From NCBI RefSeq assembly GCF_015553355.1, contig NZ_JADNGN010000021.1, positions 1 to 39,037 of the forward strand: a DNA stretch of 39,037 bases, read 5' to 3'. Position 1 is the stretch's first letter. Each line of letters opens with the position of its first letter. Positions 16,757 through 25,075 of this stretch are shown here, in pieces. Below the pieces are notes generated by a model. That model searched no databases. It saw only the letters and a program-made list of their open reading frames with translations, and was not told the origin of the DNA. A program made the position numbers and the translations under genes. Origin of the DNA: Collinsella aerofaciens. GTDB lineage: Bacteria; Actinomycetota; Coriobacteriia; Coriobacteriales; Coriobacteriaceae.

Positions 16757-17962
16757 ATGACCGCAACTGCACCCGCAGCACCCGCTAAGGTGTACTTCAC
16801 CAACCTGCGCACGCATGCTCGCGAGAGCCAGCTCGACAAGCTCAAGCGCCTCATCCGTCACGCCGGTATCGAGCAGATCGACTTTGAGAACAAGTTCGTC
16901 GCCATCAAGATTCACTTTGGCGAGCTGGGCAACCTGAGCTTTTTGCGCCCCAACTACGCCCGCGCCGTCGCGGACGTCGTGAAGGAGCTGGGCGGCAAGC
17001 CCTTCCTCACCGACTGCAATACGCTCTATGTCGGTAGCCGCAAAAACGCGCTCGAGCACATCGATACCGCCTACCAGAACGGCTTTACCCCGTATGCCAC
17101 GGGTTGCCAGATCATCATTGCCGACGGCCTCAAGGGCACCGACGAGGCGCTCGTCCCGGTCGAGGGCGGCGAGTACGTGCACGAGGCCAAGATCGGTCAG
17201 GCGCTCATGGATGCCGATATCGTGATCAGCCTCACCCACTTTAAGGGCCATGAGCAGGCCGGTTTTGGCGGCGCCATGAAGAACCTGGGCATGGGAGGCG
17301 GCAGCCGTGCCGGCAAGATGGAGCAGCATGCCGCCGGCAAGCCGAACGTCGCGACCGAGCACTGCGTTGGCTGCCGTGCCTGCGAAAAGATCTGCGCGCA
17401 CAACGCTATCTCGTTCGACGGCACCCGCGAGCGCGAGCTTGCCAGCGGCGCTACTCGCACGGTGCACGTGGCTGTCATCGACCACGATCGCTGCGTGGGC
17501 TGCGGACGCTGCATTGCGGCATGCAACCAGGACTGCATCAAGCCCGGTTATGAGGCCGCGGCCGACGTGCTCAACTGCAAGATTGCCGAGTACACCAAGG
17601 CCGTCGTCGACGGCCGCCCGAGCTTCCATATCTCGCTTGCCATGGATATCAGCCCCAACTGCGATTGCCATCCCGAAAACGATACGCCTATCGTCAACGA
17701 CATCGGCATGTTCGCGAGCTTCGACCCGGTCGCTATCGATCAGGCCTGCGCCGATGCCGTCATGGCATCCGAGCCGCTGCCCAACACCGAGCTCACCGAC
17801 AGCGCCGCCAAGATGGAGCATAACCACGAGCATCTGGAGGGCGAGCAGGCGCGCGACCCCTTCTGCATCACGCATCCCGATACCGATTGGCGCGCGTGCA
17901 TCGCGCATGCCGAGAAGATCGGCCTTGGCACGAGCGAGTACGAGCTCATCGAGGTCAAGTAG
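16757..17962 (+). CDS. DUF362 protein with two [4Fe-4S] ferredoxin motifs
   Basis: Predicted iron-sulfur protein (401 aa) of unknown reaction. The DUF362 domain spans about 10-200 (LTHFKGHEQAGFGGAMKN is its typical central stretch) and continues after a dicluster ferredoxin insert. The clusters are C203-C206-C209-C213 and C246-C249-C252-C256, both intact CxxCxxCxxxC sets that would carry two [4Fe-4S] clusters. No signal peptide is seen, so it is cytoplasmic. GAGGGG is 9 bases before the ATG. The gene is a single transcription unit with its own promoter and terminator. Family members are frequent in anaerobes and are thought to act in electron transfer. The partner is unknown. Confidence 0.92.
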   Translation: MTATAPAAPAKVYFTNLRTHARESQLDKLKRLIRHAGIEQIDFENKFVAIKIHFGELGNLSFLRPNYARAVADVVKELGGKPFLTDCNTLYVGSRKNALEHIDTAYQNGFTPYATGCQIIIADGLKGTDEALVPVEGGEYVHEAKIGQALMDADIVISLTHFKGHEQAGFGGAMKNLGMGGGSRAGKMEQHAAGKPNVATEHCVGCRACEKICAHNAISFDGTRERELASGATRTVHVAVIDHDRCVGCGRCIAACNQDCIKPGYEAAADVLNCKIAEYTKAVVDGRPSFHISLAMDISPNCDCHPENDTPIVNDIGMFASFDPVAIDQACADAVMASEPLPNTELTDSAAKMEHNHEHLEGEQARDPFCITHPDTDWRACIAHAEKIGLGTSEYELIEVK

Positions 17963-18014
17963 CGCCTAGCTATTGGACAAAACAAGCGCCTTTGTAGCGC
18001 TAGTTGAGCAAAAG

Positions 18015-18048
18015 CCGCCCGTGAGCACAGCGCCCACGGGCGGTTTTT
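18015..18048. terminator. Bidirectional terminator between DUF362 and hydrolase genes
   Basis: CCGCCCGTG (18015-18023) pairs with CACGGGCGG (18035-18043), followed by TTTTT on the plus strand. On the minus strand the stem is followed by CTTTTGC. It serves the two convergent genes. Confidence 0.85.
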
Positions 18049-18126
18049 CAGAAGTGCGGTGAAAAATCGAATACCGCCGACCACAAACCGTTTTTTGGCA
18101 ACAAAACCCCAGACGTTGCTTTTTGC

Positions 18127-19092
18127 CTAAAAATTCTTGTCGAGGAAGTCGTCGACCGTGTTCCAGTAGAGCTCGGGGTCAACTTGCGCACTCTTGGCGT
18201 GGGTGGCGCCATGGATAGTGAGCTTTTGCTTGACCTTGCTGGCGCACGCGTCGTAGTTTTGGTCGAGCATGCTGTACGGTACAAAGGTGTCCTGGTCGCC
18301 GTGGATAAACAGCATGGGAACCGTCGCGTGTTTGAGTTGCTCCACACTGCTCGCCTTATGAAAGTCGTAGCCCGCGCGCACGTTGCACACCAAGTTTGCT
18401 ACATCGAGCAAGGGAAAGCTGGGCAGGCCGAACACGTCCTTGAGCTGCAGGGAAAACTCGTCCCAAACACTCGTATAACCACAGTCCTCGATAATGCATT
18501 TCACGTTTGCAGGCAGAGATTCCCCCGCGACGTTCATAGCGGTTGCTGCACCCATCGATTCGCCAAAGACAAGAATGCGCGCCTGGGGGTCAGCCTGAAC
18601 GATTTGCTCGATCCATGCGACGATATCGAGGCGCTCGGGCCAGCCCATGCCGATATAGTCGCCGCCGGAGCGCTCGTGGGCGCGGGCGGCAGGCGCGAGC
18701 ACGTTCATGCCACGGTCGTGGAAGCGCTTGGCGTATCGAGCCATGCCGATGGGCTCGTTGGTATATCCATGCAGGCAGACGGCGTAATCGTGGGTGTTCT
18801 CCGAGGCAGTAAAATACCAGGCGGCAAGCTCGGTCCCGTCGTCCGCGGTGAGGTTGCTGCTCTTGCGGTTCTCTTTAAACCATGCCCGCGCCTCGGTATC
18901 CTCGGCATCCGGCTGCTCACCTTCTTTGTCGTTCTTGCTATCCTGCATCATCTTCATGGTGTATGGCGCGCGGGGATTCAGCGCGAAGTCAAACAGAAAG
19001 TTGCCGGCAAATCCGAGCAGCGCAACGACAACCACCAGTGCAACGATGCCGGCTATCTTGAGCTTTCGATGGGAACGTGCGTTTTGAGCCAT
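18127..19092 (-). CDS. Membrane-anchored alpha/beta hydrolase
   Basis: Probable serine hydrolase (321 aa) facing the outside of the membrane. A basic N-terminus precedes a single helix at about 11-36, which acts as signal anchor. The hydrolase fold follows from about 80: HGYTNE (108-113, oxyanion region), nucleophile S179 in GESMG, acid D266 or D268 in FIHGDQDTFV, and H298 in GATHAKS. This fits the BAAT/dienelactone-hydrolase-like bacterial group also seen in Bacillus YqkD-type proteins. AGGAGA lies 8 bases before the ATG. The promoter is at 19142-19170 with an overlapping palindrome. The substrate is unknown; an esterase or peptidase activity on envelope compounds is plausible. Confidence 0.9.
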   Translation of the reverse strand: MAQNARSHRKLKIAGIVALVVVVALLGFAGNFLFDFALNPRAPYTMKMMQDSKNDKEGEQPDAEDTEARAWFKENRKSSNLTADDGTELAAWYFTASENTHDYAVCLHGYTNEPIGMARYAKRFHDRGMNVLAPAARAHERSGGDYIGMGWPERLDIVAWIEQIVQADPQARILVFGESMGAATAMNVAGESLPANVKCIIEDCGYTSVWDEFSLQLKDVFGLPSFPLLDVANLVCNVRAGYDFHKASSVEQLKHATVPMLFIHGDQDTFVPYSMLDQNYDACASKVKQKLTIHGATHAKSAQVDPELYWNTVDDFLDKNF

Positions 19093-19141
19093 GCGGTATT
19101 CTCCTATAAGATGTTAATACATCAACATTTAATGCAAGCGC

Positions 19142-19170
19142 ATTATGGACGTTCGCCGTTGATGCGTCAA
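19142..19170 (-). promoter_or_regulatory. Promoter of the alpha/beta hydrolase gene with overlapping palindrome
   Basis: On the minus strand TTGACG (-35) and CATAAT (-10) are separated by exactly 17 bases. The palindrome GTTGATGCGTCAAC (19158-19171) covers the -35 box and could be an operator. AATGCAAGCGCATT (19131-19144) is a second palindrome touching the -10. The regulator is unknown. Confidence 0.6.
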
Positions 19171-19234
19171 CAGACAAAGAATGGGTAAACAAAGGGTCAC
19201 GTATGGTGCAAATTTCGCACGTACCTAGACGCTT

Positions 19235-19243
19235 TGATATAGT
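19235..19243 (+). promoter_or_regulatory. Extended -10 promoter of the hemolysin III-like gene
   Basis: TGATATAGT is an extended -10 (TGn plus TATAGT) 35 bases before the ATG at 19279. The -35 region (TCGCAC) is weak. Confidence 0.5.
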
Positions 19244-19278
19244 GTTGAGAACTCTTTACGTTGGAGGATGTAACCGGC

Positions 19279-19962
19279 ATGTCCGATTCGAGCGACAGTT
19301 CTAAGCCGCGACCCAAGACCGCGGCCGTTCCACACTACACGGTGGGCGAGGAGATCATGAACTCCGTCACCCATGGTGTCGGCTGCCTGCTGGGTATCGC
19401 GGGCCTGGTGCTCCTGATCGTATTCGCTGCCCTGCGCGGCGGAGGCCCGGCCCACATGGCCGCGGCGATTGTCTATGGTGTCAGCATTATCCTCGAATAC
19501 CTAGCCTCCACGCTCTACCACGCGATTCAGCCCGCGCGCGCCAAGCGCGTGTTTCGCATCATCGACCACAGCTGCATCTACCTGCTCATTGCGGGCAGCT
19601 ATACGCCGTTTTGCCTCATCACGCTCGCAAACGACGGCGGCGCTGTGCTGTTCTTTGCCGTATGGGCCATCGCCATCATCGGCATCGCCCTCGAGTGCTT
19701 CCTACGCGAGCGCCAGCCGCATTGGGTAAGCGGCCTGGTCTACCTGCTGATGGGCTGGCTCGTTGTCTTTAAGCTGCCCGAACTTGTTGCGCTGCTCAAC
19801 CCCGTGGCACTTGCCCTGCTCGCCGTCGGCGGCGTGTGCTACACCGCGGGCGTGCCGTTCTATATCGCCAAAAACGTGCGCTATCTGCACAGCGTGTTTC
19901 ACCTGTGGGTGCTCGCCGGCAGCATCTTCCAGTTCATGGCGGTGATCCTCTTCGTAATCTAG
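19279..19962 (+). CDS. Hemolysin III / PAQR family membrane protein
   Basis: Seven-helix membrane protein (227 aa) of the HlyIII/YqfA group. The family motifs are clear: NSVTHGVG with its His near residue 33, STLYHA, DHSCIYLLIAGSYTPF, and the C-terminal HSVFHLWVLAGSIFQF. The conserved His/Asp residues are those proposed to bind zinc in PAQR receptors. Despite the name, hemolysis is not an established role for most members; bacterial homologues are linked to membrane lipid homeostasis. The start is the ATG giving MSDSSDSS, preceded by GGAGG 11 bases upstream. An in-frame TTG at 19261 is less likely. The next gene also belongs to a hemolysin-annotated family (CorC). Confidence 0.93.
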   Translation: MSDSSDSSKPRPKTAAVPHYTVGEEIMNSVTHGVGCLLGIAGLVLLIVFAALRGGGPAHMAAAIVYGVSIILEYLASTLYHAIQPARAKRVFRIIDHSCIYLLIAGSYTPFCLITLANDGGAVLFFAVWAIAIIGIALECFLRERQPHWVSGLVYLLMGWLVVFKLPELVALLNPVALALLAVGGVCYTAGVPFYIAKNVRYLHSVFHLWVLAGSIFQFMAVILFVI

Positions 19963-20072
19963 CGACCACGCCTGCGCGCCCGCGTTCTCGTTTGGGCGCC
20001 GGTGCAATTGCCGTATCCGCCATCAACGTTTTAACCTGACGTCCCGAATCTTGGAGGTTCGAGAAACTCCCG

Positions 20073-21446
20073 ATGGACATAACCATCTCCCTTATCACCA
20101 CCCTCGTTTTGACCCTCATCAACGGCTACTTCTCTATGTCCGAGATGGCGCTCACCACGGCCAAGCGCGCCGTGTTGGAGCACGAGGCCGAGGAAGGCGA
20201 CAAGCGCGCCGAGCGTGCTATTAAGCTGGCTGCCGACTCCGACCAGCTGCTCGCCACCATCCAGGTTGCCATTACGCTCGTGGGCTTCGCCTCGTCCGCC
20301 GTCGCCTCGACGAGTCTGTCCGACCCGCTCGCCACGTGGCTCATGAGCTTTGGCATCGCGCCGCTCTCCGCCATCGCGCGCGGCCTGGCGCCGGTCATCA
20401 TCACCGTCGCGGTCGCCTTCGTGTCCATCGTGATCGGCGAGCTCGTCCCCAAGCGCATCGGCCTGGCCAATGCCGAGGGCGTGTCCAAGCAGGTCGTGGG
20501 ACCGTTGTCGTTTTTCCAAAAGATCGCCCGTCCGCTCGTGTGGCTGACCGGTGCCTGCTCCGATGGCCTGGCCCGCATTCTGCGCATCAAGAGTGCCGAC
20601 GATCGTCAGAACGTCTCGGAAGAAGAGATCAAGTACATGGTCTCGGAGCAGGACGACCTGCTCGACGAGGAAAAGCGTATGATCCACGAGATCTTCGACC
20701 TGGGCGACACCGTTGCCCGCGAGGTCATGGTGCCGCGCGTGGACACCACCATGTGCGAGGACGACGAGACGGTCGCCGACGTGTTGTCCACCATGCGCCA
20801 GACCGGCTTCAGCCGCATCCCCGTCTATCACGAGGACCCCGACAACGTCGCGGGCATCGCGCACATCAAGGACCTGATCCAGCCCGCGCTCGACGGTAAG
20901 GGCGACCAGCCCATCGCCGGCTTTTTGCGCGACGCCACCTTTGTGCCCGACACCAAGGACATCCTGCCGCTGCTGTCCGAGATGCAGACCTCGCACGACC
21001 AGATCGTGGTCGTCGTGGATGAGTACGGCGGCACGGCCGGCATCATCACCATCGAGGACATCGTCGAGGAGATCGTGGGCGAGATCGAGGACGAGTTCGA
21101 CCCCGACAACAAGTACCTCACGCGCCTTTCGCGCCGCGAGTGGCTCGTCGATGGGCGTTTTTCGTGCGATGACGCGATTGAGCTTGGTTGGCCGCTCGAG
21201 GAAAGCGATGATTATGAGACCATCGCCGGCTGGATCTTGGAGCTTTGCGACTCAGTGCCCGACATCGGAGAGGTGTTTGAGGTCGCGGGGTACAAGTTTA
21301 AAGTGCAGTCGATGCGTGGCCAGCGCATCTCGCTCATTCGCGTGATCGCTCCGGCCGAAACCGATAAGAAGGATTCCGAGTCTTCGGTAGACGAGCCGAC
21401 GACGTCGGGTGCGGGTTCCGCGAATCCGCACGACGGCGACGAGTAG
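20073..21446 (+). CDS. CNNM/CorC family protein (DUF21, two CBS, CorC_HlyC)
   Basis: Membrane protein (457 aa) of the CNNM/CorC family, known from structures as Na+-dependent Mg2+ exporters. The DUF21 membrane domain spans about 1-185, with SMSEMALTTAKR near 22 and the conserved GELVPKRIGLANAE. Two CBS domains cover about 205-330 (REVMVPRVD, FSRIPVY, VDEYGGTAGIITIEDIVEEIVGEIEDE). The CorC_HlyC domain follows to about 425. The C-terminal tail is Ser/Thr/Asp-rich. The only good GGAGG lies 15 bases before the ATG, inside a small hairpin (GGAG...CTCC), so translation may be weak or controlled. Together with the MgtE-type and NRMT-type genes 4-8 kb downstream it suggests a Mg2+ homeostasis region. 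Confidence 0.93.
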   Translation: MDITISLITTLVLTLINGYFSMSEMALTTAKRAVLEHEAEEGDKRAERAIKLAADSDQLLATIQVAITLVGFASSAVASTSLSDPLATWLMSFGIAPLSAIARGLAPVIITVAVAFVSIVIGELVPKRIGLANAEGVSKQVVGPLSFFQKIARPLVWLTGACSDGLARILRIKSADDRQNVSEEEIKYMVSEQDDLLDEEKRMIHEIFDLGDTVAREVMVPRVDTTMCEDDETVADVLSTMRQTGFSRIPVYHEDPDNVAGIAHIKDLIQPALDGKGDQPIAGFLRDATFVPDTKDILPLLSEMQTSHDQIVVVVDEYGGTAGIITIEDIVEEIVGEIEDEFDPDNKYLTRLSRREWLVDGRFSCDDAIELGWPLEESDDYETIAGWILELCDSVPDIGEVFEVAGYKFKVQSMRGQRISLIRVIAPAETDKKDSESSVDEPTTSGAGSANPHDGDE

Positions 21447-21470
21447 GACAAGGAAGAGTAGGGGAGAGTT

Positions 21471-22304
21471 ATGGCAGGCCTGTTCAACATCCTTAAGGTC
21501 ACCGTCAGTGAGGACAAGATCTGCGCGCATGTGCTGGTGAACCCCGGCATGCCGCTCATGACCTCGGAGGACATCGAGGCCACGGCGCGCGTGTACTACC
21601 TGGTGCCCGCGATTGCCAAGCACCTGTGCCTGGGCGATTCCGGCCGCGAGTTCCAGGACTGCATGGGTCAGACCGAGCTCTGCCACCTGCTGGAGCACGT
21701 GACGGTCGAGCTCATGAACGAGACCGGTCTTGCCGGTAGCATCTCGTGCGGCCGCACGCGCGTAAGCGAGCATGACGAGCGTGTCTTTGAGGTCGAGCTT
21801 TCGTGCCCCGACGACGCGTTGGCCATCGGTGCGCTGTCGTCGGCCACCTTTATGATGGACTGGGCGTACCTGCACGCCGACCAGCCTGCCCCCGACGTGG
21901 ACGGTACGGTCGCGGGCCTGCGCAACCTGGTGCTGGGCATGCGCGCCGAGGCCGAGGGCAAGGATCCTCACGAGGCCGTCGCTGCTGCGAACGGCGAAGA
22001 TGCTGCCGAGGACGAGGGCGCTGACGAGGGCGATGTGCCGGTCGACGCCGAGCTCGTTGCCGATGCGACCGCCGAGCCCGTTCCCGCCGAGCCCCAGGGC
22101 GTCCCCAACTTTGACGACGAGCCCCAGGTGGCGATTGATACCGAGGGCGCGGTTGCCGAGAACCACGAGGCCTCCGCTGCCGTCTTTGGCGGTGCTGCGA
22201 CGGTTCCGGCAGGACCTGCGCATGAGGGCGGCCTGCCGCTCGTGGACGGCGCCGGCGAGGACCCGGGTGCCACGGTGGCCATGCCGGCTATGCCCCAGGA
22301 GTAG
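21471..22304 (+). CDS. Stand-alone protein resembling the N-domain of cyanophycin synthetase
   Basis: A 277-aa protein usually left as hypothetical. Residues 40-130 resemble the N-terminal domain of cyanophycin synthetase CphA1: LVPAIAKHLCLGDSG, then the hallmark HLLEHVTVELM (72-82; CphA has H-x-x-EHVALEL) and GRTR (94-97). It has no ATP-grasp and no Mur-ligase domain. From about 160 the sequence is a low-complexity, acidic Ala/Glu/Asp/Pro-rich tail with no signal peptide. GGGGAGAG is close upstream, and the gene starts 24 bases after the CorC-like gene, so they are probably cotranscribed. In CphA1 this domain helps hold the growing polymer. Whether this solo form binds a peptide or polymer is unknown. 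The homology is my reading from remembered CphA sequences, not a search result. Confidence 0.75.
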   Translation: MAGLFNILKVTVSEDKICAHVLVNPGMPLMTSEDIEATARVYYLVPAIAKHLCLGDSGREFQDCMGQTELCHLLEHVTVELMNETGLAGSISCGRTRVSEHDERVFEVELSCPDDALAIGALSSATFMMDWAYLHADQPAPDVDGTVAGLRNLVLGMRAEAEGKDPHEAVAAANGEDAAEDEGADEGDVPVDAELVADATAEPVPAEPQGVPNFDDEPQVAIDTEGAVAENHEASAAVFGGAATVPAGPAHEGGLPLVDGAGEDPGATVAMPAMPQE

Positions 22305-22383
22305 GCCTACGCGTTTATCACCATCACGTACCTGCGCCTTTGCCGTACGCAGATGAGCGGAGCGGCAAGTGATGCGCTGCGGG

Positions 22384-22389
22384 TATAAT
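22384..22389 (+). promoter_or_regulatory. Consensus -10 box before the YtxH gene
   Basis: TATAAT lies 51 bases before the YtxH start codon. No -35 close to TTGACA is found at the right distance. It suggests that the YtxH and PRC genes have their own promoter. Confidence 0.5.
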
Positions 22390-22440
22390 GGACAGCATTC
22401 AAACGGTGGGCACCGACGTGCCCGCAGGAGAGGAATGATC

Positions 22441-22830
22441 ATGGGTAAGACTTTCAGCTTTGTCTCCGGCGCACTTTTTGGTGCCGCTGCCGGCGCTATT
22501 GTCGGCGTTGCTCTGGCCCCGCGCTCGGGCGCCGAGACCCGCGCCATGGCTGCCGATATCGCCAACGACGCCTGGGACAATTTGCGCGACACCTACGAGC
22601 ACAGCGCCGAGGAGGCCCGTGCTGCGGTGAATGACTTTGGCCCGATGGTCGACGCCAAGACCGACGACCTGCGCGCCAAGGTCGACCTGGCCCGCGAGCG
22701 CATGGACCAGCTACGCGAGCAGCTCAACGACGCCATTTCGGGCGGCAACGTGACGCCTGCCGCCGACGTCGTGGTCGAGAACGCCGTCGAGGCTGATACC
22801 GAGGCTGCGGAGCCCTCGACCGAGGCATAA
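22441..22830 (+). CDS. YtxH-family small membrane protein
   Basis: A 129-aa protein with an N-terminal glycine/alanine-rich hydrophobic segment (FVSGALFGAAAGAIVGVALAP, about 5-25) followed by RSGAETR, the typical YtxH/gas-vesicle-GvpP-like start. The rest is a charged amphipathic helix (about 45-105), likely coiled coil, and a Glu/Ala-rich end. Family members are envelope-stress-associated in Firmicutes. The start is ATG 22441, 7 bases after GGAGAGG; ATG 22435 is too close to the ribosome site. The TAATG overlap with the next gene shows translational coupling to the PRC-barrel protein. Confidence 0.88.
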   Translation: MGKTFSFVSGALFGAAAGAIVGVALAPRSGAETRAMAADIANDAWDNLRDTYEHSAEEARAAVNDFGPMVDAKTDDLRAKVDLARERMDQLREQLNDAISGGNVTPAADVVVENAVEADTEAAEPSTEA

Positions 22831-23585
22831 TGCGCGCCGGGGATTTTGTCGGCGCCAAGATCTATCGCAAGCCTACTGAGGACAAGCGTACCAAAAAGGA
22901 CGGCACACCGCGCAGCCCTAAAAAGCTCGGAAAGATTCACTTTCCGGTCTTTACCCCGGGCGGTACGCGCGTGGTCGGCTTTATGGTCCGCCAGTCCGAT
23001 ATCGCGGGTATGATCGAGCGTCCCGACCGATTCGTAGCGCTCGACGCCATTGGTGTCTACGAGGGCGCCATCGCGGTTGACGACGTCAAGGGCACCTACG
23101 ATACCGCTGCGGCCAAGCGCCTCGACATCAACCTGGACGATTGCATCATCTGGGTCGGTATGGACGTGCGCACGGAATCGGGCGACGTCGTGGGCTATTG
23201 CTCGGACGTTGAGTTCAAGCCGCGCTCGGGCATCGTGCAGGCATTCTATGTGACCGCCGGTGCTGCTTCGAGTGTTTTGGTTGGTGACACGCAGGTGCCG
23301 CCGACGATGCTGCGCGGCTACGAGAACGGTGCGATGGTCGTCTCGGACGAGGTCAAGTCGCTCGGGTATTCGGGCGGTGCGGCTGCCAAGGCCGCCGAGG
23401 CCAGCGTCGTGGTGGGCGACAAGGTCAAAAAGGGCGCCAAGGTGCTCGACGACAAGGGATCGGTTGCCGTGGACAAGGGCAGTCGCGCACTGGGCAAGCA
23501 GCTCGGCAAGACGCGCGGCATGTTCAAGGCCTTTAAGGACGAATACCAAAAGGCGAGCGGAGGCTCGTCAAAAGCTACAAAATAG
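22830..23585 (+). CDS. PRC-barrel domain protein
   Basis: A 251-aa cytoplasmic-looking protein with no signal peptide or membrane segment. It appears to hold two PRC-barrel-like units: about 1-85 (KIHFPVFTPGGTRVVGFMV) and about 95-170 (GMDVRTESGDVVGYCSDVEF). The C-terminal part (about 185-251) is Lys/Ala-rich and probably helical. PRC barrels occur in RimM, photosynthetic reaction centre H subunit and actinobacterial envelope proteins, and often mediate protein contacts. The start codon shares its A with the stop of the YtxH gene. The MgtE-like protein at 25393 also starts with PRC-like units, so the two may belong to one pathway; this is inference. Confidence 0.8.
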   Translation: MRAGDFVGAKIYRKPTEDKRTKKDGTPRSPKKLGKIHFPVFTPGGTRVVGFMVRQSDIAGMIERPDRFVALDAIGVYEGAIAVDDVKGTYDTAAAKRLDINLDDCIIWVGMDVRTESGDVVGYCSDVEFKPRSGIVQAFYVTAGAASSVLVGDTQVPPTMLRGYENGAMVVSDEVKSLGYSGGAAAKAAEASVVVGDKVKKGAKVLDDKGSVAVDKGSRALGKQLGKTRGMFKAFKDEYQKASGGSSKATK

Positions 23586-23606
23586 CGACGTACCAAATGA
23601 TGGGAG

Positions 23607-23636
23607 GCAAGCCGGAGACCTGTTGCTCCGGCTTGC
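23607..23636 (+). terminator. Hairpin after the PRC-barrel gene
   Basis: A perfect 11-bp stem, GCAAGCCGGAG/CTCCGGCTTGC, with an 8-base loop, followed by TGTGTTTAT. The U-tract is poor, so termination is probably partial. The next gene begins 21 bases later. Confidence 0.55.
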
Positions 23637-23657
23637 TGTGTTTATGGGGGAGGGCAC

Positions 23658-25064
23658 ATGCGCCAAAACGGATCCAACTTAAACGGGCGTTCGGGTGCGC
23701 GTCCGACGGCGCGCCGCGACCTGGGGCAGCTGCCCAGCGGTCAGCGCAAGCGTCACCGTAAGCCCGGCGCGATGTATCTCAACCATAGCCGCGGCTTTAG
23801 CGACCGCAGTGCGCGCATCGGCAACAGCCGTACGCCCCGTCGTTCGTCTCGCCTGCCCTACGCGCTCATCGCCGTGGGTTGCGCGCTCGTGCTGTTTATC
23901 GCTGCCGTCGTGGGCTACGTCAACCGCAGTGTGGACGTGGAGCTCAACGGCCAGAAGACCGCGGTGCGCGTGGGCTCTACGCTGCAGAATCTCATCGACG
24001 AACAGGATTTGACTGACACCTACGATGCAGGCGACCTGCTGGCCGTCGATGACAGCGTGCTCAAGCGCCATGGGGGCGAAAAGCTGTCGGTGAAGGTCGA
24101 CGGCAAGCGCGTGAAGCAAGGCAAATGGGATAGCCGCGAACTTGAGGGCGGCGAGAAGGTGACGGTCAAGGATGGCCGTAACACCTACGAGAAGCACGAG
24201 GTTCAGGCTACGGTTATCGAGCCCAAGCTCAAGGTCGAGGGTACGGGCGCTATCGAGTATGTGCAGACGTGGGGTGTCCAGGGCCGCTCCGAGGTGTGGG
24301 TTGGTGAGCAGTCGGGCAAGACGCAAGACCGCGGCGAGGTTGTGCCCGCCACCGATTGCGTTGTTGCGTGCGCCAGCGTGGCGCCCAAGGGCAACAAAAA
24401 GTACGTGGCGCTGACGTTTGACGAGGGTCCGAGCGGCGCCACCAAACAGATCTTGCAGGTGCTCAAGGAAAAGGGCGTCACCGCGACGTTCTTCCTTTCG
24501 GGCGATGCGGCCGAGGCCTCGCCTGCCACGGCCAAGGCGATTGTCGATGCCGGGTGCGAGATCGGATCCAACAGCTACAGCGACGATTCGCTCAAGGGTC
24601 AGGACCGTGAGGCGGTACGCGAACAGATCACGAAAGGCACCGATGCGATTAAGTCGGCGACCGGCGTGAAGACGATGCTGCTGCGTGCTCCCTACGCTGC
24701 CTTTGACGAGCAAAACTGGATTGATGCGATGGACCTGGTCTCCGCCGTGGTCTCGTGGAATATTGACTCGGGCGACTGGCTGCTCAACGGTGCCGACGAG
24801 CAGGTCTCGACGGTGCTCGATTCGGTGACGCCGGGCAATATCGTGCTGCTCACCGATAGAGACGAATGCGCCGAGCAGACGCTCGAGGCGCTGCCGCAAA
24901 TTATCGACGGCCTCATTGCCGACGGCTACAAGATCGTGACGCTCAGTGACCTGGTCAAGACGGACACGTCGCTGAGCAAAAAGCTCACCTTGCTGACGAA
25001 GGTCACCATGCCCAAGGACGCCGTGTTCCCCCAACTTGCCGAGGACAACGACACCACAGAGTAG
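23658..25064 (+). CDS. Membrane-anchored NodB-fold protein lacking deacetylase metal ligands
   Basis: A 468-aa protein with a long basic cytoplasmic N-terminus (1-67), one helix (68-88), an extracytoplasmic beta-rich region (about 90-190) resembling DUF348/G5-type ubiquitin-like modules, and a polysaccharide-deacetylase (NodB) fold at about 248-435. The motifs are degenerate. TFDDG is TFDEG (253-257), keeping the catalytic base D255 but changing the metal Asp to Glu. The H-x-x-x-H metal motif is replaced: the usual NHTYSH stretch reads SNSYSD, putting N305 and D309 at the His positions. The late His (LLH) is T399. The RAPY and W-x-x-D-x-x-DW elements remain. It is probably a pseudoenzyme or glycan-binding protein rather than a peptidoglycan deacetylase. 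GGGAGGG precedes the ATG. Confidence 0.9.
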   Translation: MRQNGSNLNGRSGARPTARRDLGQLPSGQRKRHRKPGAMYLNHSRGFSDRSARIGNSRTPRRSSRLPYALIAVGCALVLFIAAVVGYVNRSVDVELNGQKTAVRVGSTLQNLIDEQDLTDTYDAGDLLAVDDSVLKRHGGEKLSVKVDGKRVKQGKWDSRELEGGEKVTVKDGRNTYEKHEVQATVIEPKLKVEGTGAIEYVQTWGVQGRSEVWVGEQSGKTQDRGEVVPATDCVVACASVAPKGNKKYVALTFDEGPSGATKQILQVLKEKGVTATFFLSGDAAEASPATAKAIVDAGCEIGSNSYSDDSLKGQDREAVREQITKGTDAIKSATGVKTMLLRAPYAAFDEQNWIDAMDLVSAVVSWNIDSGDWLLNGADEQVSTVLDSVTPGNIVLLTDRDECAEQTLEALPQIIDGLIADGYKIVTLSDLVKTDTSLSKKLTLLTKVTMPKDAVFPQLAEDNDTTE

Positions 25065-25075
25065 TCATTGGGTAG

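Noticed and set aside
20073-21446. Calling the HlyIII-like and CorC-like proteins hemolysins
   Set aside because: The names come from early annotations. The domain content points to membrane homeostasis and Mg2+ transport or regulation, with no toxin features.
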